This document shows positions 7,052 through 13,784 of a stretch of 13,784 nucleotides of DNA, piece by piece. Where the stretch lies: assembly GCA_035507475.1 (NCBI GenBank), contig DATJOB010000272.1, positions 1 through 13,784 on the forward strand, given 5' to 3'. The first letter of the stretch is position 1, and the number at the start of each line of letters is the position of its first letter. The stretch is from DATARH01 sp035507475 (GTDB taxonomy: Bacteria > Pseudomonadota > Alphaproteobacteria > ATCC43930 > CGMCC-115725). A program made the translations under genes and the position numbers. The notes below the pieces were generated by a model that had not been told where the DNA came from, made no database searches, and saw nothing but the letters and a program-made list of their open reading frames with translations.

Positions 7052-7618
7052 ATGGTCGATCCTGAGACCGACGCCAGAGCTCTGGCCGAGTCGGACTATG
7101 CGAACGCGCTCGCCGCGCTGACGCTGCCGGTGCAGACGACCCCGCTGGCCCCGGCCGACCCCTACGGCCGCACGCTGACACTCGTCAGCGGCGACTTCGT
7201 TCTGGCGGCCGGCGACGGCGGCTATTGCGACCTCGCAGAGATCACCGGCAAGGACGAGCTCGCCCAGGGCATCCAGGTGCTGATCGGCACCAATCTCGGG
7301 ACCGACATCTTCAACACCGCGTTCGGCTTCGACCTCATCAACACGCTGGCCGCGCCGCAGCCGATCTCGCAGGTCAAGCAGCTCGTGCGGCTGTGCGTGG
7401 TCAAGGCGCTGTCGCAGGAGCCGCGCATCCGGCAGGTCACGGCGATCGCCTTCGTCGACGACCCGAACTACCTCACCATCCATCCCGAGATGACGGCGGC
7501 CGAGCAGCAGGCGCTCATCCAGCAGCAGCGCGCGTCGCGGCAGTGGTCGCTCGATGTGCAGTTCGACACCCGGCTGAACGACCAGGTGATCGCCGGCATC
7601 CAAGGAGTGGGACCCTGA
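7052..7618 (+). CDS. Baseplate wedge protein, gp25-like
   Basis: A 188-aa protein related to T4 gp25, P2 gpW and Mu gp46, which link sheath to baseplate and start sheath assembly. The diagnostic part is residues 58-135: a D-L-AEITGKDELAQG segment, IQVLIGTNLGTDIFNTAFG, a helix VKQLVRLCVVKALSQEPRI, then strand VTAIAFVDD. The EPRI motif at 123-126 is the family signature. The N-terminal 55 residues and the C-terminal QWSLDVQFDTRLNDQVIAG tail make it longer than the roughly 110-150 aa of minimal members. The ATG at 7052 has GGAGG 5 bases upstream (7042-7046). The gene precedes baseplate J, the standard order. Confidence 0.9.
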   Translation: MVDPETDARALAESDYANALAALTLPVQTTPLAPADPYGRTLTLVSGDFVLAAGDGGYCDLAEITGKDELAQGIQVLIGTNLGTDIFNTAFGFDLINTLAAPQPISQVKQLVRLCVVKALSQEPRIRQVTAIAFVDDPNYLTIHPEMTAAEQQALIQQQRASRQWSLDVQFDTRLNDQVIAGIQGVGP

Positions 7619-7620
7619 GC

Positions 7621-9006
7621 ATGGCGACGACGAACACACCGGCGCCCGGCGCGGCGGATCTGACGACCTACGGCGTCACGCCGCAGGGCTTCATCGTGAA
7701 GCCGTTCCAGCAGATCCTCAGCGACGCCTTCGCCCGTGCGCAGCTGTCGTTCGGGCCGGACGTCGACCTGCGCTCCACGAGCTCCATACGCAAGCTGATC
7801 GAGTTCGGCTGCCTGGACGCCGGCCTGCTCTGGATGGCGCTGGACGATGTCTACCACAGCGGCTTCACCTCGACGGCGGTTGGCGAAGCGCTAGACCTGC
7901 TGGGCGCCGATCTCGGCCTGCAGCGCACGCCGACCAACGCCAGCGGCCAGGCTACATTCAAGCTGAGCTCGACCGCGCCGCCCGGCTCGGTGCTCACGCT
8001 GCCGCTCGGCACGCTGATCGACACCGGCGGCGGCGCGCCGGTCTCCTTCATCCTGAGCGCCACGGTGACGCTCTCGAACGACCCGACCCAGCCCTACCCG
8101 GCGTCGGCTAGCGCGACGGTGACCGCGGTCACACCCGGGCTGACCGGCAACATCGCCGCCAGCAGCCTCACCGAGATCAACCCCACCTTCGCGGCGCGCT
8201 ACCTGAGCTTCGATCCTGGCCTCATCACCGTGAGCAACACGCTGGCGTTCGACGGCGGCGAAGGGTTCCAGGACGACGACGACTACCGCCGCGGCCTGCA
8301 GGCGCTGCCGAGGGCGCTGTGGACCGCCGACGCCGTGCGCGCGATCGTGGTGGGGCTGGACGGGGTGCGCGACGCGCTCGTCAACGACCCCTACGGCGGC
8401 CTGGATGAGCCTTCGCCGGCGTACGGGGCGGCCTGCTTCGGCGATGAGCTGTTCCAGATCCCGCGCGACGTCTGCAGTCCCTACTTCTTCTCGATCGTGG
8501 TGGCGGCCGCGCCCGGCGTGCTCTGGGATACCGAAGGGACGCCGCCCGCGCAGATCCTCGGCCTCGGCGACCAGATCCTCGCCGCGCTCGAGGCGGTGCG
8601 CCCGATCTCCACCTTCCCCACCCTGGTGCAGGCCGACAGCGTCGAGGTGGGGGTCCGGGCGCAGATCCAACTCACCCCCGGGGCCGACGCCGACACCGTG
8701 CTGGCGGCCGCGCGCGTGGCGCTGAACACCTACATCGGCACGCTGCGGCTCGGCGACGCGGTGCTGTATTCGCAGGTGCTCCGGGTGCTGACCGAGCTGA
8801 CCAGCGTCGCCGACGTACAGAACCTGCACCTGCGCGCTGCGCCGCCAATCTACGGCGAGATTGTCTTCGGCCCGCCCGCCACGTTCGGCGATCCGGCCGA
8901 CATCGCCGCGTTCGAAGCGTCCTGCGGCGCCAACCTGACGCTCACCTCGACCCAGGTCGCGGTGTTCGATCCCGGCTCTGCGCTCAACGATCTGGAGGCC
9001 GCATGA
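7621..9006 (+). CDS. Baseplate J protein (Mu gp47 / P2 gpJ-like)
   Basis: A 461-aa wedge component that dimerises and builds the baseplate ring. Residues 86-102 carry the family element GEALDLLGADLGLQR. Residues 103-200 are the beta-rich middle (LPLGTLIDTGGG, ASATVTAVTPGLTGNIAA). Residues 214-226 carry EGFQDDDDYRRGL, followed by a helix and VGLDGVRDALVNDPYGG, then SIVVAAAPG and the C-terminal wing domains (VEVGVRAQIQLTPG, LHLRAAPPIYGEIVF). The ATG at 7621 follows the gp25-like stop by 2 bases; AAGGAG at 7602-7607 is rather far (13 bases), but no better in-frame start exists, and the frame upstream runs into the gp25-like gene. The stop overlaps the next gene's ATG (ATGA). Length and order are typical. 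Confidence 0.92.
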   Translation: MATTNTPAPGAADLTTYGVTPQGFIVKPFQQILSDAFARAQLSFGPDVDLRSTSSIRKLIEFGCLDAGLLWMALDDVYHSGFTSTAVGEALDLLGADLGLQRTPTNASGQATFKLSSTAPPGSVLTLPLGTLIDTGGGAPVSFILSATVTLSNDPTQPYPASASATVTAVTPGLTGNIAASSLTEINPTFAARYLSFDPGLITVSNTLAFDGGEGFQDDDDYRRGLQALPRALWTADAVRAIVVGLDGVRDALVNDPYGGLDEPSPAYGAACFGDELFQIPRDVCSPYFFSIVVAAAPGVLWDTEGTPPAQILGLGDQILAALEAVRPISTFPTLVQADSVEVGVRAQIQLTPGADADTVLAAARVALNTYIGTLRLGDAVLYSQVLRVLTELTSVADVQNLHLRAAPPIYGEIVFGPPATFGDPADIAAFEASCGANLTLTSTQVAVFDPGSALNDLEAA

Positions 9007-12000
9007 GCGCCGACGTCGCCGAGCCGTTCGCCACGGCGCTGCGCTACGCCACGGCGCCCTACGCGCAAGGGGTGGCGACGCAGGCGCTGACGCTGGGCCC
9101 GGCGGCGGCGGGGGTATCGGCAGTGGCGCCTTACGACTTCTCGGCCTTCCAGTCGCGCTACGGCGTGCAGACGGCGGCGCTTGATGTCTCCTACGTGCTG
9201 ACGCTCGGCGCCGACCAGACCAGCTCGCCAGCACTGGTGACCATCAGCTGGGTCGGGGAGCTCGGCGAGGGCGTCTCGCAGTTGCTGGTACCGGCCGGCG
9301 CACTCGCCGGCGAGAGCTTCGGCCTGCCAGGGCTGCCGTCCGATCCCAGCCTCACGCTCACCTCGCTCACCGAGGAGCCCCCGCCCGCGAACGGCGCGCC
9401 CTCGGGGCCCGGCAAATGGAGCCTGACGGCGCTCATGGGCAATGGGGCGCGGCTGCTGTGGACCCTCACCGGCGAGGCCCAGGCGGTGGCGGCGACTGCG
9501 CGCGACGTGGCGGCGCAGAGCCATATCGCTACTGCGCGCGGCGGCAGCCTCGACCACATCGGCGCTGGCCTCGGCGTGCCGCGCCTGCTCGCGGCGCCTT
9601 ACCGGCTCGACTACGACACGGACACCATCGCTCTGTACCATCTGGACGACCTCACGGCACCGGTATTGGACGCCGCGCATGACCACCCGGGCGTGAGCGT
9701 CGGCGCGACCCGCGGCGTGGCCGGGAAGTTCGGCGAGGCGGCGCAGATCACGGCGTCGGGCGCCATCACCATCCCCGACGCGGTCGCCTTCGCGATTGAT
9801 CCCGGCGCGGGCTTCACCGTCGAGATGTTCGCCAACCTCGCGGCGGCGCCGGCAGCGGCGGACACGGTGACGTTCGCCCAGAAGCGCCCGCGCTTCGGCC
9901 AGTCTGACTCACCTGGCTGGGCGCTGGCGCTGGAGCCCGCCGCCGCCGGTCACGCGCTCGCCTTCACGCTGACCGACAGCGCCGGCGTCGTGGTGTGCGC
10001 CGCGGCCGCCGCGACGCTGCCGGTCGGGAGCTGGTTCCACGTCGCCGGGGTGATCGACCCGGCGGCGGGGCAGGCGCGCGTGCTGCTGAACGGCGCGGCC
10101 GTCGCTTCGGCCCCGCTCGGTGCGCTCGCCCTGGTCGACACCGGCGCGGATGCCGGGCTTGGCGGCGACTCCTTCGGCGCCCAGTACCTGAACGGCGCCA
10201 TCGACGAAGTCCGCTTCTCGAGCGTCGCGCGCACGGACTTCTCGACCGTGCTAGGCGCCTCGCCCGAACCCTACGGCGTCGACGCCGCGACCATCGCGCT
10301 CTACCACCTCGACGAAACGGCCGACTGGATCGACGAGGACCGTGGCATCCACTTCGCCCAGAACCGCGGCGCGACGCGAGGCGCGAAGGCAAGGTTCGCG
10401 GCCGGGCTGGCGTTCCTGGGCGACGCGCTGCCTCACCCGCGCTGTCCCTCCGAGCAGGACTTCCAGCTGAAGCTCTCGGTCGGCGCCTGGAACCAGAGCG
10501 CGGCCGGCGCCCTGGTGACCGCGGGGCCTTATGCGCGCTTCGGCTACCGGCAGGGCGCGATCAGCGAGCCGGGGCTCGACGGCGCGTTGCACCCGGTGCT
10601 GCTGAACGACGGGTCGCCCGGCCCCACGCAGGGCCAGGTGACGACCGCCTGCTACGGCTTCGCGCCGGAGGATCCAGCCAGCGCCGCGACCCCGGCCAAC
10701 ACCATCGCCGCCTTCCAGGGCTTCGGCCGGACGGCGCAGGAGGCGATCGACTACTTCGGCGAGTGGTTCGGCCTGCCGGCCGGCTTCTTCGCCGCCGCCT
10801 ACCAGGCGAACGACATCGACGCGACCTACGAGCCCTGCACCACAGCGAACGCGGGCCCGACCTCGGTGCTGATCCCAGCTTCGCCCGAGTTCGCGTTCAG
10901 CGCGCACGACAGCTTCACGGTCGAGTCCTTCATCAAGGCCGAGGCCATCAGTGCAGATTACGCGCGTGCGGTGATCGCCAGCCGCTCGCAGGGCCTGCGG
11001 ATCGGCGAGCCGCCGGGCGCGGAAACCGGCTGGGCGCTGACGCTCGGCCCCTACCGTTCGATCCCGGACAACCTGCGCTGGAGCGTGGGCGACGCGGGCG
11101 GCACGATGGTGACCGTCGACGCGAACGTCAGCCTGGCGGACGGCGTTTTCCACCATGTCGCCGGGGTAATCGACCGGGACCTCGGCGCGGCGCTGCTGTA
11201 CGTCGATGGCGTCGAGATGGGCCAGACGCCGCTCGGCAGCCTGGCGGCCGGCGGCGCCGCGGCGCCGATCACCATCGGCAACTCGCCGGCGCTCACCGCG
11301 CCCTATGCCGGCCTCATCGACGAGGTGCGCATTTCGTCGGGCGCGCGGCGCTCGTTCGCGCCGGTGCTGGGCGAGAGCGACGACCGTTTTCGCCAGCGGC
11401 TGGCGATCTTCAAGCCGTGGCGGCTGCCGAACGTCCCGACCATCCGCGGCGCCGTGCAAGCGCTGACGCTGAGCGACCCGACCCAGGCCGACGTGACCGG
11501 GCTGCTGCTTGGCCGGGGCGAGCCGCCGGCTGGGCTCGTCCAGTTCGACGTCGACGACACCGACAGCACGCGGTTCTGCGCCTCGCGCTGGCTGCGCGTG
11601 ATCCCGCCGACGCTGGCGGCCGGACAGAGCATCGCGGCGGACGGCACGCTCGCCGGTCCCGAGCCGGCCGCCAGCGGCGCGGCGCTGGCACCGACGGCGC
11701 CGCAGCTCGTCCAGGAGGCCGACGGCGCCAATTTCACGTTCGCGGCAGGATCCAGCCGCGGTCTCGCTCTCGCGGCCGCCCGGCTGCTCGAACGCATCGC
11801 CGCGCGTCTGGCTGCCGTCTCGTCGGCCTCCGCGCTGACGGTGCAGATCGCCGCCTATCCGACGCCGCCGCTACCGGGCGAGACTCCGCCGACGACCAAC
11901 GACGACCTCGGGCTGGCGTTCACGCTGACGCTGGCGACCGCCGGCCCCGACTTCCACCTCGGCAAGCTGGGCGCGCTGGCGTTCGAGGCGGGCGCTCCGT

Positions 12001-13763
12001 ACGCGCTGCACCAGGCGCCGAGCGGCGGAACGCCGAGCCTGCGCATCGTCGCCGCGCCGGGCGACGCCCTCGACCTGGAGCCGGCCAGCTTCGGCGGCGG
12101 CCCGAACCCAGGCCTCGACCTCAGCGGCCGCCAGATCGTCATCCTCGGTCAGGCCACCACCATCAGCATCGCGCGGCCGCTGCTGGCGTTCACCGGTTCG
12201 AGCGCCGCGCAAGTCGATTGGAGCCTGCTGCCGACAGGGCCGGCCGCCGGAACGCTGGGGTCAGGCGCGTCAGCCGGGTCGGTGGTGCTGACTGGGACCG
12301 GCATGGGCGTCGCGACCATGCAGGCGCGCTGCACGCTGGCCGACGGCGTCACCGTGCTGACGGGCTCGATCGACCTCGTCATCGCCCCGGAGAGCCTCGA
12401 CGGCTGCGACAGCCTCGGCGGCGACGGGACGCCAGGCGCCACCGAAGCATCGCAGTCCGGTGGTCCTGACCCCGACTTCCGCATCAACTACCTGGTCGCA
12501 GACAGCGACGCCTCGGTCGACTACGCGACGCCGGCCGCGAGGCGCATGCAGCTTTCCCTGGCGAACGCGCTGCACAACCTCGCGACGCTGGCGGCGCGCG
12601 AGCCCGGCGCCCCGCGCGTCACCGTGCTCGCCGCCTACGATCCGACGCAGAGCAACCTGCAAAGCGTCGGTCGCGGCCTCGTGGTCGCGCCAAGCGGCGT
12701 CGGCCTCACTGCCGGACGGCTCGCCGCGCTCGCCTTTCTGGCCGGCTTCTCCTACATCGAGCGGCGGCGCTATCCGGCCTCGGCCTATCTCTCCGTGCCG
12801 GCGGGGCAGCGTTTCGAGATCGTCGCGGGACCGCTACGGCGGCTGTGGCCGAACGGCCGGATCAGCGGCCGCGGCGCCTACATGGCGACCGAGTTCGAGG
12901 CTGCCGGGCCGCCGGACAACCCCTTCAATCCCGGCATCCTGCAGCCCTTTGCCGATCCGCGCGTGACGTTCGCGGCCGGTGTCTCGAACAGCGTGCAGCC
13001 GGCGCTGGCGACGGCGCTCGCGGCGCTGCTCGCCGCCATCGCCGCCGACGGCGCGGCGGGGACGTTGCAGGTGATCGGCGGCTTCGTCAGCGGCAATCCG
13101 ACCCTGCTCGGCGTCGCCCGCGCCGTGCTCGTGCGCCATAGCGTGGTGACGCCAGACCGGCTGGCCGGCTACGCGGTGCAGGCTGGCTTCGGCTTCGTCG
13201 ATCACGCGTCGACGACGCCGGGCGGCGCGGCCGTCTACATGGCCGCGTACCCTTCAGCCGGGCCGCCGCCGGACCTGCTCAACAATGCCGATCCCAACGC
13301 GGCCTACCACGAGGTGGGACAGTGCGACCTCGTGCAGCTCTCCGTGCAGCCGCAGCTGCCGATCGCCGGGCGGCTCGACTGGAGCGCCCAGGCGGTCTGC
13401 CCGGCCGCGGCGGGGCTGAGCACCGCGCTGCCGGACCCGTCGGACGCGCCGGGCATGACCGAGCAGGTGTTCCAGGCGACGGCGGCCGGCGCCGTCGCGG
13501 CGGTGTCGACCTTCTCGCTGAACGACTTCTCGGACCCCTACCAGTTCACGATCACGCCGCTGGCCGGCCCCGGCGGCGCGCCGCCCCGGCTCAGCAAGGA
13601 CCAGTACGACGACCTGCTGAACTTCCTCGACGCCTGCCACCCGCTCGGTGTCGCCGGGCTGACACGCCAGTTGCGCGGCTACGTTCACGGTTTCCAGCGG
13701 CCGGCCCGCTGGGACCGCCTGCCGACGTCCCAGACCTACCCCCGCTACCGCGGCGGGACCTGA
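9003..13763 (+). CDS. Giant J-related baseplate or fibre protein with LamG domains
   Basis: A 1586-aa protein, start ATG in an ATGA overlap with gpJ and GGAGG at 8994-8998. Layout by residue: 1-160 beta-rich N-terminus; 178-194 a J-type element (ARGGSLDHIGAGLGVPR); 207-418 LamG domain 1; 427-790 LamG domain 2, interrupted at about 474-620; 790-820 the second J-type element (GESDDRFRQRLAIFKPWR and a helix); 916-1020, 1174-1275 and 1322-1418 three related alpha/beta modules; 1043-1128 and 1439-1520 Ig-like strand blocks; 1530-1560 a final helix pair (QYDDLLNFLDACHPLGV, LTRQLRGYV). By position it replaces the P2 gpI / Mu gp48 gene, so it may join baseplate to fibre. The LamG domains suggest glycan or surface binding. 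No signal peptide, membrane helix or obvious enzyme site is visible. A TGA at 13761 ends it 21 bases before the window edge. Confidence 0.85.
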   Translation: MSADVAEPFATALRYATAPYAQGVATQALTLGPAAAGVSAVAPYDFSAFQSRYGVQTAALDVSYVLTLGADQTSSPALVTISWVGELGEGVSQLLVPAGALAGESFGLPGLPSDPSLTLTSLTEEPPPANGAPSGPGKWSLTALMGNGARLLWTLTGEAQAVAATARDVAAQSHIATARGGSLDHIGAGLGVPRLLAAPYRLDYDTDTIALYHLDDLTAPVLDAAHDHPGVSVGATRGVAGKFGEAAQITASGAITIPDAVAFAIDPGAGFTVEMFANLAAAPAAADTVTFAQKRPRFGQSDSPGWALALEPAAAGHALAFTLTDSAGVVVCAAAAATLPVGSWFHVAGVIDPAAGQARVLLNGAAVASAPLGALALVDTGADAGLGGDSFGAQYLNGAIDEVRFSSVARTDFSTVLGASPEPYGVDAATIALYHLDETADWIDEDRGIHFAQNRGATRGAKARFAAGLAFLGDALPHPRCPSEQDFQLKLSVGAWNQSAAGALVTAGPYARFGYRQGAISEPGLDGALHPVLLNDGSPGPTQGQVTTACYGFAPEDPASAATPANTIAAFQGFGRTAQEAIDYFGEWFGLPAGFFAAAYQANDIDATYEPCTTANAGPTSVLIPASPEFAFSAHDSFTVESFIKAEAISADYARAVIASRSQGLRIGEPPGAETGWALTLGPYRSIPDNLRWSVGDAGGTMVTVDANVSLADGVFHHVAGVIDRDLGAALLYVDGVEMGQTPLGSLAAGGAAAPITIGNSPALTAPYAGLIDEVRISSGARRSFAPVLGESDDRFRQRLAIFKPWRLPNVPTIRGAVQALTLSDPTQADVTGLLLGRGEPPAGLVQFDVDDTDSTRFCASRWLRVIPPTLAAGQSIAADGTLAGPEPAASGAALAPTAPQLVQEADGANFTFAAGSSRGLALAAARLLERIAARLAAVSSASALTVQIAAYPTPPLPGETPPTTNDDLGLAFTLTLATAGPDFHLGKLGALAFEAGAPYALHQAPSGGTPSLRIVAAPGDALDLEPASFGGGPNPGLDLSGRQIVILGQATTISIARPLLAFTGSSAAQVDWSLLPTGPAAGTLGSGASAGSVVLTGTGMGVATMQARCTLADGVTVLTGSIDLVIAPESLDGCDSLGGDGTPGATEASQSGGPDPDFRINYLVADSDASVDYATPAARRMQLSLANALHNLATLAAREPGAPRVTVLAAYDPTQSNLQSVGRGLVVAPSGVGLTAGRLAALAFLAGFSYIERRRYPASAYLSVPAGQRFEIVAGPLRRLWPNGRISGRGAYMATEFEAAGPPDNPFNPGILQPFADPRVTFAAGVSNSVQPALATALAALLAAIAADGAAGTLQVIGGFVSGNPTLLGVARAVLVRHSVVTPDRLAGYAVQAGFGFVDHASTTPGGAAVYMAAYPSAGPPPDLLNNADPNAAYHEVGQCDLVQLSVQPQLPIAGRLDWSAQAVCPAAAGLSTALPDPSDAPGMTEQVFQATAAGAVAAVSTFSLNDFSDPYQFTITPLAGPGGAPPRLSKDQYDDLLNFLDACHPLGVAGLTRQLRGYVHGFQRPARWDRLPTSQTYPRYRGGT
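9621..10256 (+). other. LamG-like (concanavalin-fold) domain 1 in the giant protein
   Basis: Residues 207-418. It shows the family pattern: opening TIALYHLDD, then GATRGVAGKFGEAAQI, FTVEMFANLA, GWALALEP, WFHVAGVIDPAAGQARVLLN, and the hallmark end NGAIDEVRFSSVAR. This matches the Laminin_G_3 type of lectin-like fold, used by many surface and tail proteins to bind glycans or proteins. The ligand cannot be predicted. Confidence 0.85.
10281..11372 (+). other. LamG-like domain 2, split by an internal insertion
   Basis: Residues 427-790 repeat the landmarks of domain 1: TIALYHLDE, GATRGAKARFAAGLAFLGD, FTVESFIKAEA, GWALTLGP, FHHVAGVIDRDLGAALLYVD, and GLIDEVRISSGARRSF. Between GATRG and the FTVE strand there are about 178 residues, against about 33 in domain 1, so roughly 145 residues have been added inside the fold. 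It is a duplicate of domain 1 that later gained or kept an insertion. Confidence 0.8.
10422..10862 (+). other. Insertion of about 145 residues inside LamG domain 2
   Basis: Residues about 474-620. The segment starts near ALPHPRCPSEQDFQLKLSVG and ends near the cysteine in YEPCTTANAGPTS. It has a beta-rich first half and a helical second half (TAQEAIDYFGEWFGLPAGFF). I recognise no family. Cysteines at 481, 550 and 612 are notable in a protein with few of them. Boundaries come from lining up the two LamG domains by eye and may be off by some 10 residues. Confidence 0.6.
11748..12062 (+). repeat. Alpha/beta module, copy A, in the giant protein
   Basis: Residues about 916-1020: a helix AAARLLERIAARLAAVSS, strand LTVQIAAYPTP, then LGLAFTLTL, helix LGKLGALAFEAGAPYALHQ and strand SLRIVAAPG. 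It lines up with copies B and C further on. No catalytic His or Asp pattern is kept. Confidence 0.5.
12129..12386 (+). other. Ig-like strand block 1 in the giant protein
   Basis: Residues about 1043-1128: RQIVILGQATTISIARP, AQVDWSLLPTGP, SAGSVVLTGTGMGVATMQAR and SIDLVIAP. The alternating strands and the VDW start resemble a bacterial Ig-like domain. A second block with a similar LDWSAQAV segment occurs near residue 1459. Confidence 0.45.
12522..12827 (+). repeat. Alpha/beta module, copy B, in the giant protein
   Basis: Residues about 1174-1275: helix MQLSLANALHNLATLAARE, strand VTVLAAYDPTQSN, GRGLVVAPSGVGL, helix LAALAFLAGFSYIERR and strand YLSVPAG. This is the clearest of the three copies. 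Its order resembles M15-type peptidases (a GYR-like turn, GRAVD-like strand, LA..AGF helix, final H.H strand), but the metal-binding His, Asp and His are absent. Confidence 0.55.
12966..13256 (+). repeat. Alpha/beta module, copy C, in the giant protein
   Basis: Residues about 1322-1418: helix PALATALAALLAAIAADGAA, strand LQVIGGFVSGNP, GVARAVLVRHSVV, helix LAGYAVQAGFGFVDH and strand AAVYMAAYPS. It matches copy B segment by segment, with low sequence identity but the same order and spacing. Confidence 0.55.
13317..13562 (+). other. Ig-like strand block 2 in the giant protein
   Basis: Residues about 1439-1520: CDLVQLSVQPQLPIAGRLDW, then MTEQVFQATAAGAVAAVSTF and PYQFTITPL. It parallels block 1 (an LDW or VDW strand followed by a Gly/Ala strand), which suggests that an alpha/beta plus Ig-like unit was duplicated. 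Confidence 0.4.
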
Positions 13764-13784
13764 AAAAGCGCCGCCCGCCCGGGC
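13764..13784. other. Last 21 bases, no gene
   Basis: An A-run directly after the stop is followed by GC-rich sequence that is cut by the window edge. A terminator cannot be called from so little. Confidence 0.5.

Noticed and set aside
7018..7065. A 15-codon ORF starting in an ATGA overlap at the end of the PAAR-like gene
   Set aside because: Very short, Arg/Gly-rich, and it runs over the ribosome site and start of the gp25-like gene. No support for translation.
7225..7620. Extension of the J gene upstream of 7621
   Set aside because: The upstream codons overlap the gp25-like gene and read as Arg/His/Pro-rich shadow sequence. The J N-terminus is sensible from the ATG at 7621.
7891..9234. A 447-codon open frame on the opposite strand over the J gene
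   Set aside because: Low-complexity, Arg/Gly/Val-rich product antiparallel to a well-supported J gene; no ribosome site or family match. Similar antisense frames occur across the whole window because of high GC.
9995..12469. A long open frame (about 824 codons) on the same strand inside the giant gene
   Set aside because: It is Arg-, Gly- and Ala-rich with no domain pattern, while the overlapping frame encodes clear LamG motifs. It is a GC-rich shadow frame.

Overview
This window is one strand of densely packed, very GC-rich coding sequence. It encodes the tail and baseplate part of a contractile phage-tail-like machine: a prophage tail, a tailocin or a related contractile injection system. 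The base composition, the GGAGG-type ribosome sites and the Mu/P2-like gene order suggest a high-GC proteobacterium, perhaps an alphaproteobacterium; this is inference, and no housekeeping gene in the window fixes the taxon. There are no head, packaging, integrase, lysis, ATPase or regulatory genes here, so phage, tailocin and extracellular injection system cannot be told apart.

Layout, all on the + strand: the 3' end of an unrecognised gene (1-417); a tail sheath gene enlarged by four perfectly phased 107-residue repeats (452-3382); a probable tail tube gene with a GTG start (3417-3812); a 60-aa protein of unknown role (3812-3994); a doubtful 28-codon ORF (4003-4089); a P2 gpU-like / Mu gpN-like tail protein (4089-4577); a possible baseplate plug (4580-5011); a fused hub and central spike (5004-6656); a PAAR-like spike tip (6671-7021); a gp25-like wedge protein (7052-7618); a baseplate J protein (7621-9006); and a 1586-aa J-related protein with embedded LamG lectin-like domains (9003-13763). 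Genes abut or overlap by a few bases, so they are probably one operon and made together.

The genes fit one machine. Sheath and tube form the contractile shaft. The gpU/gpN-like and plug-like proteins connect tube to hub. Hub-spike and PAAR-like tip form the piercing needle. The gp25-like and J proteins form the wedges. The giant last protein looks like an outer baseplate or fibre-like component with sugar-binding-type domains.

Three points stand out. (1) A repeat family has been inserted into the N-terminal part of the sheath, which would decorate the outside of the shaft. (2) No tape-measure gene lies between tube and hub, where P2- and Mu-type tails carry one. (3) The last protein is a Russian-doll: a J-type domain split by two LamG domains, the second of which is split again by about 145 residues, followed by three diverged alpha/beta modules that resemble inactive M15-type peptidase folds.
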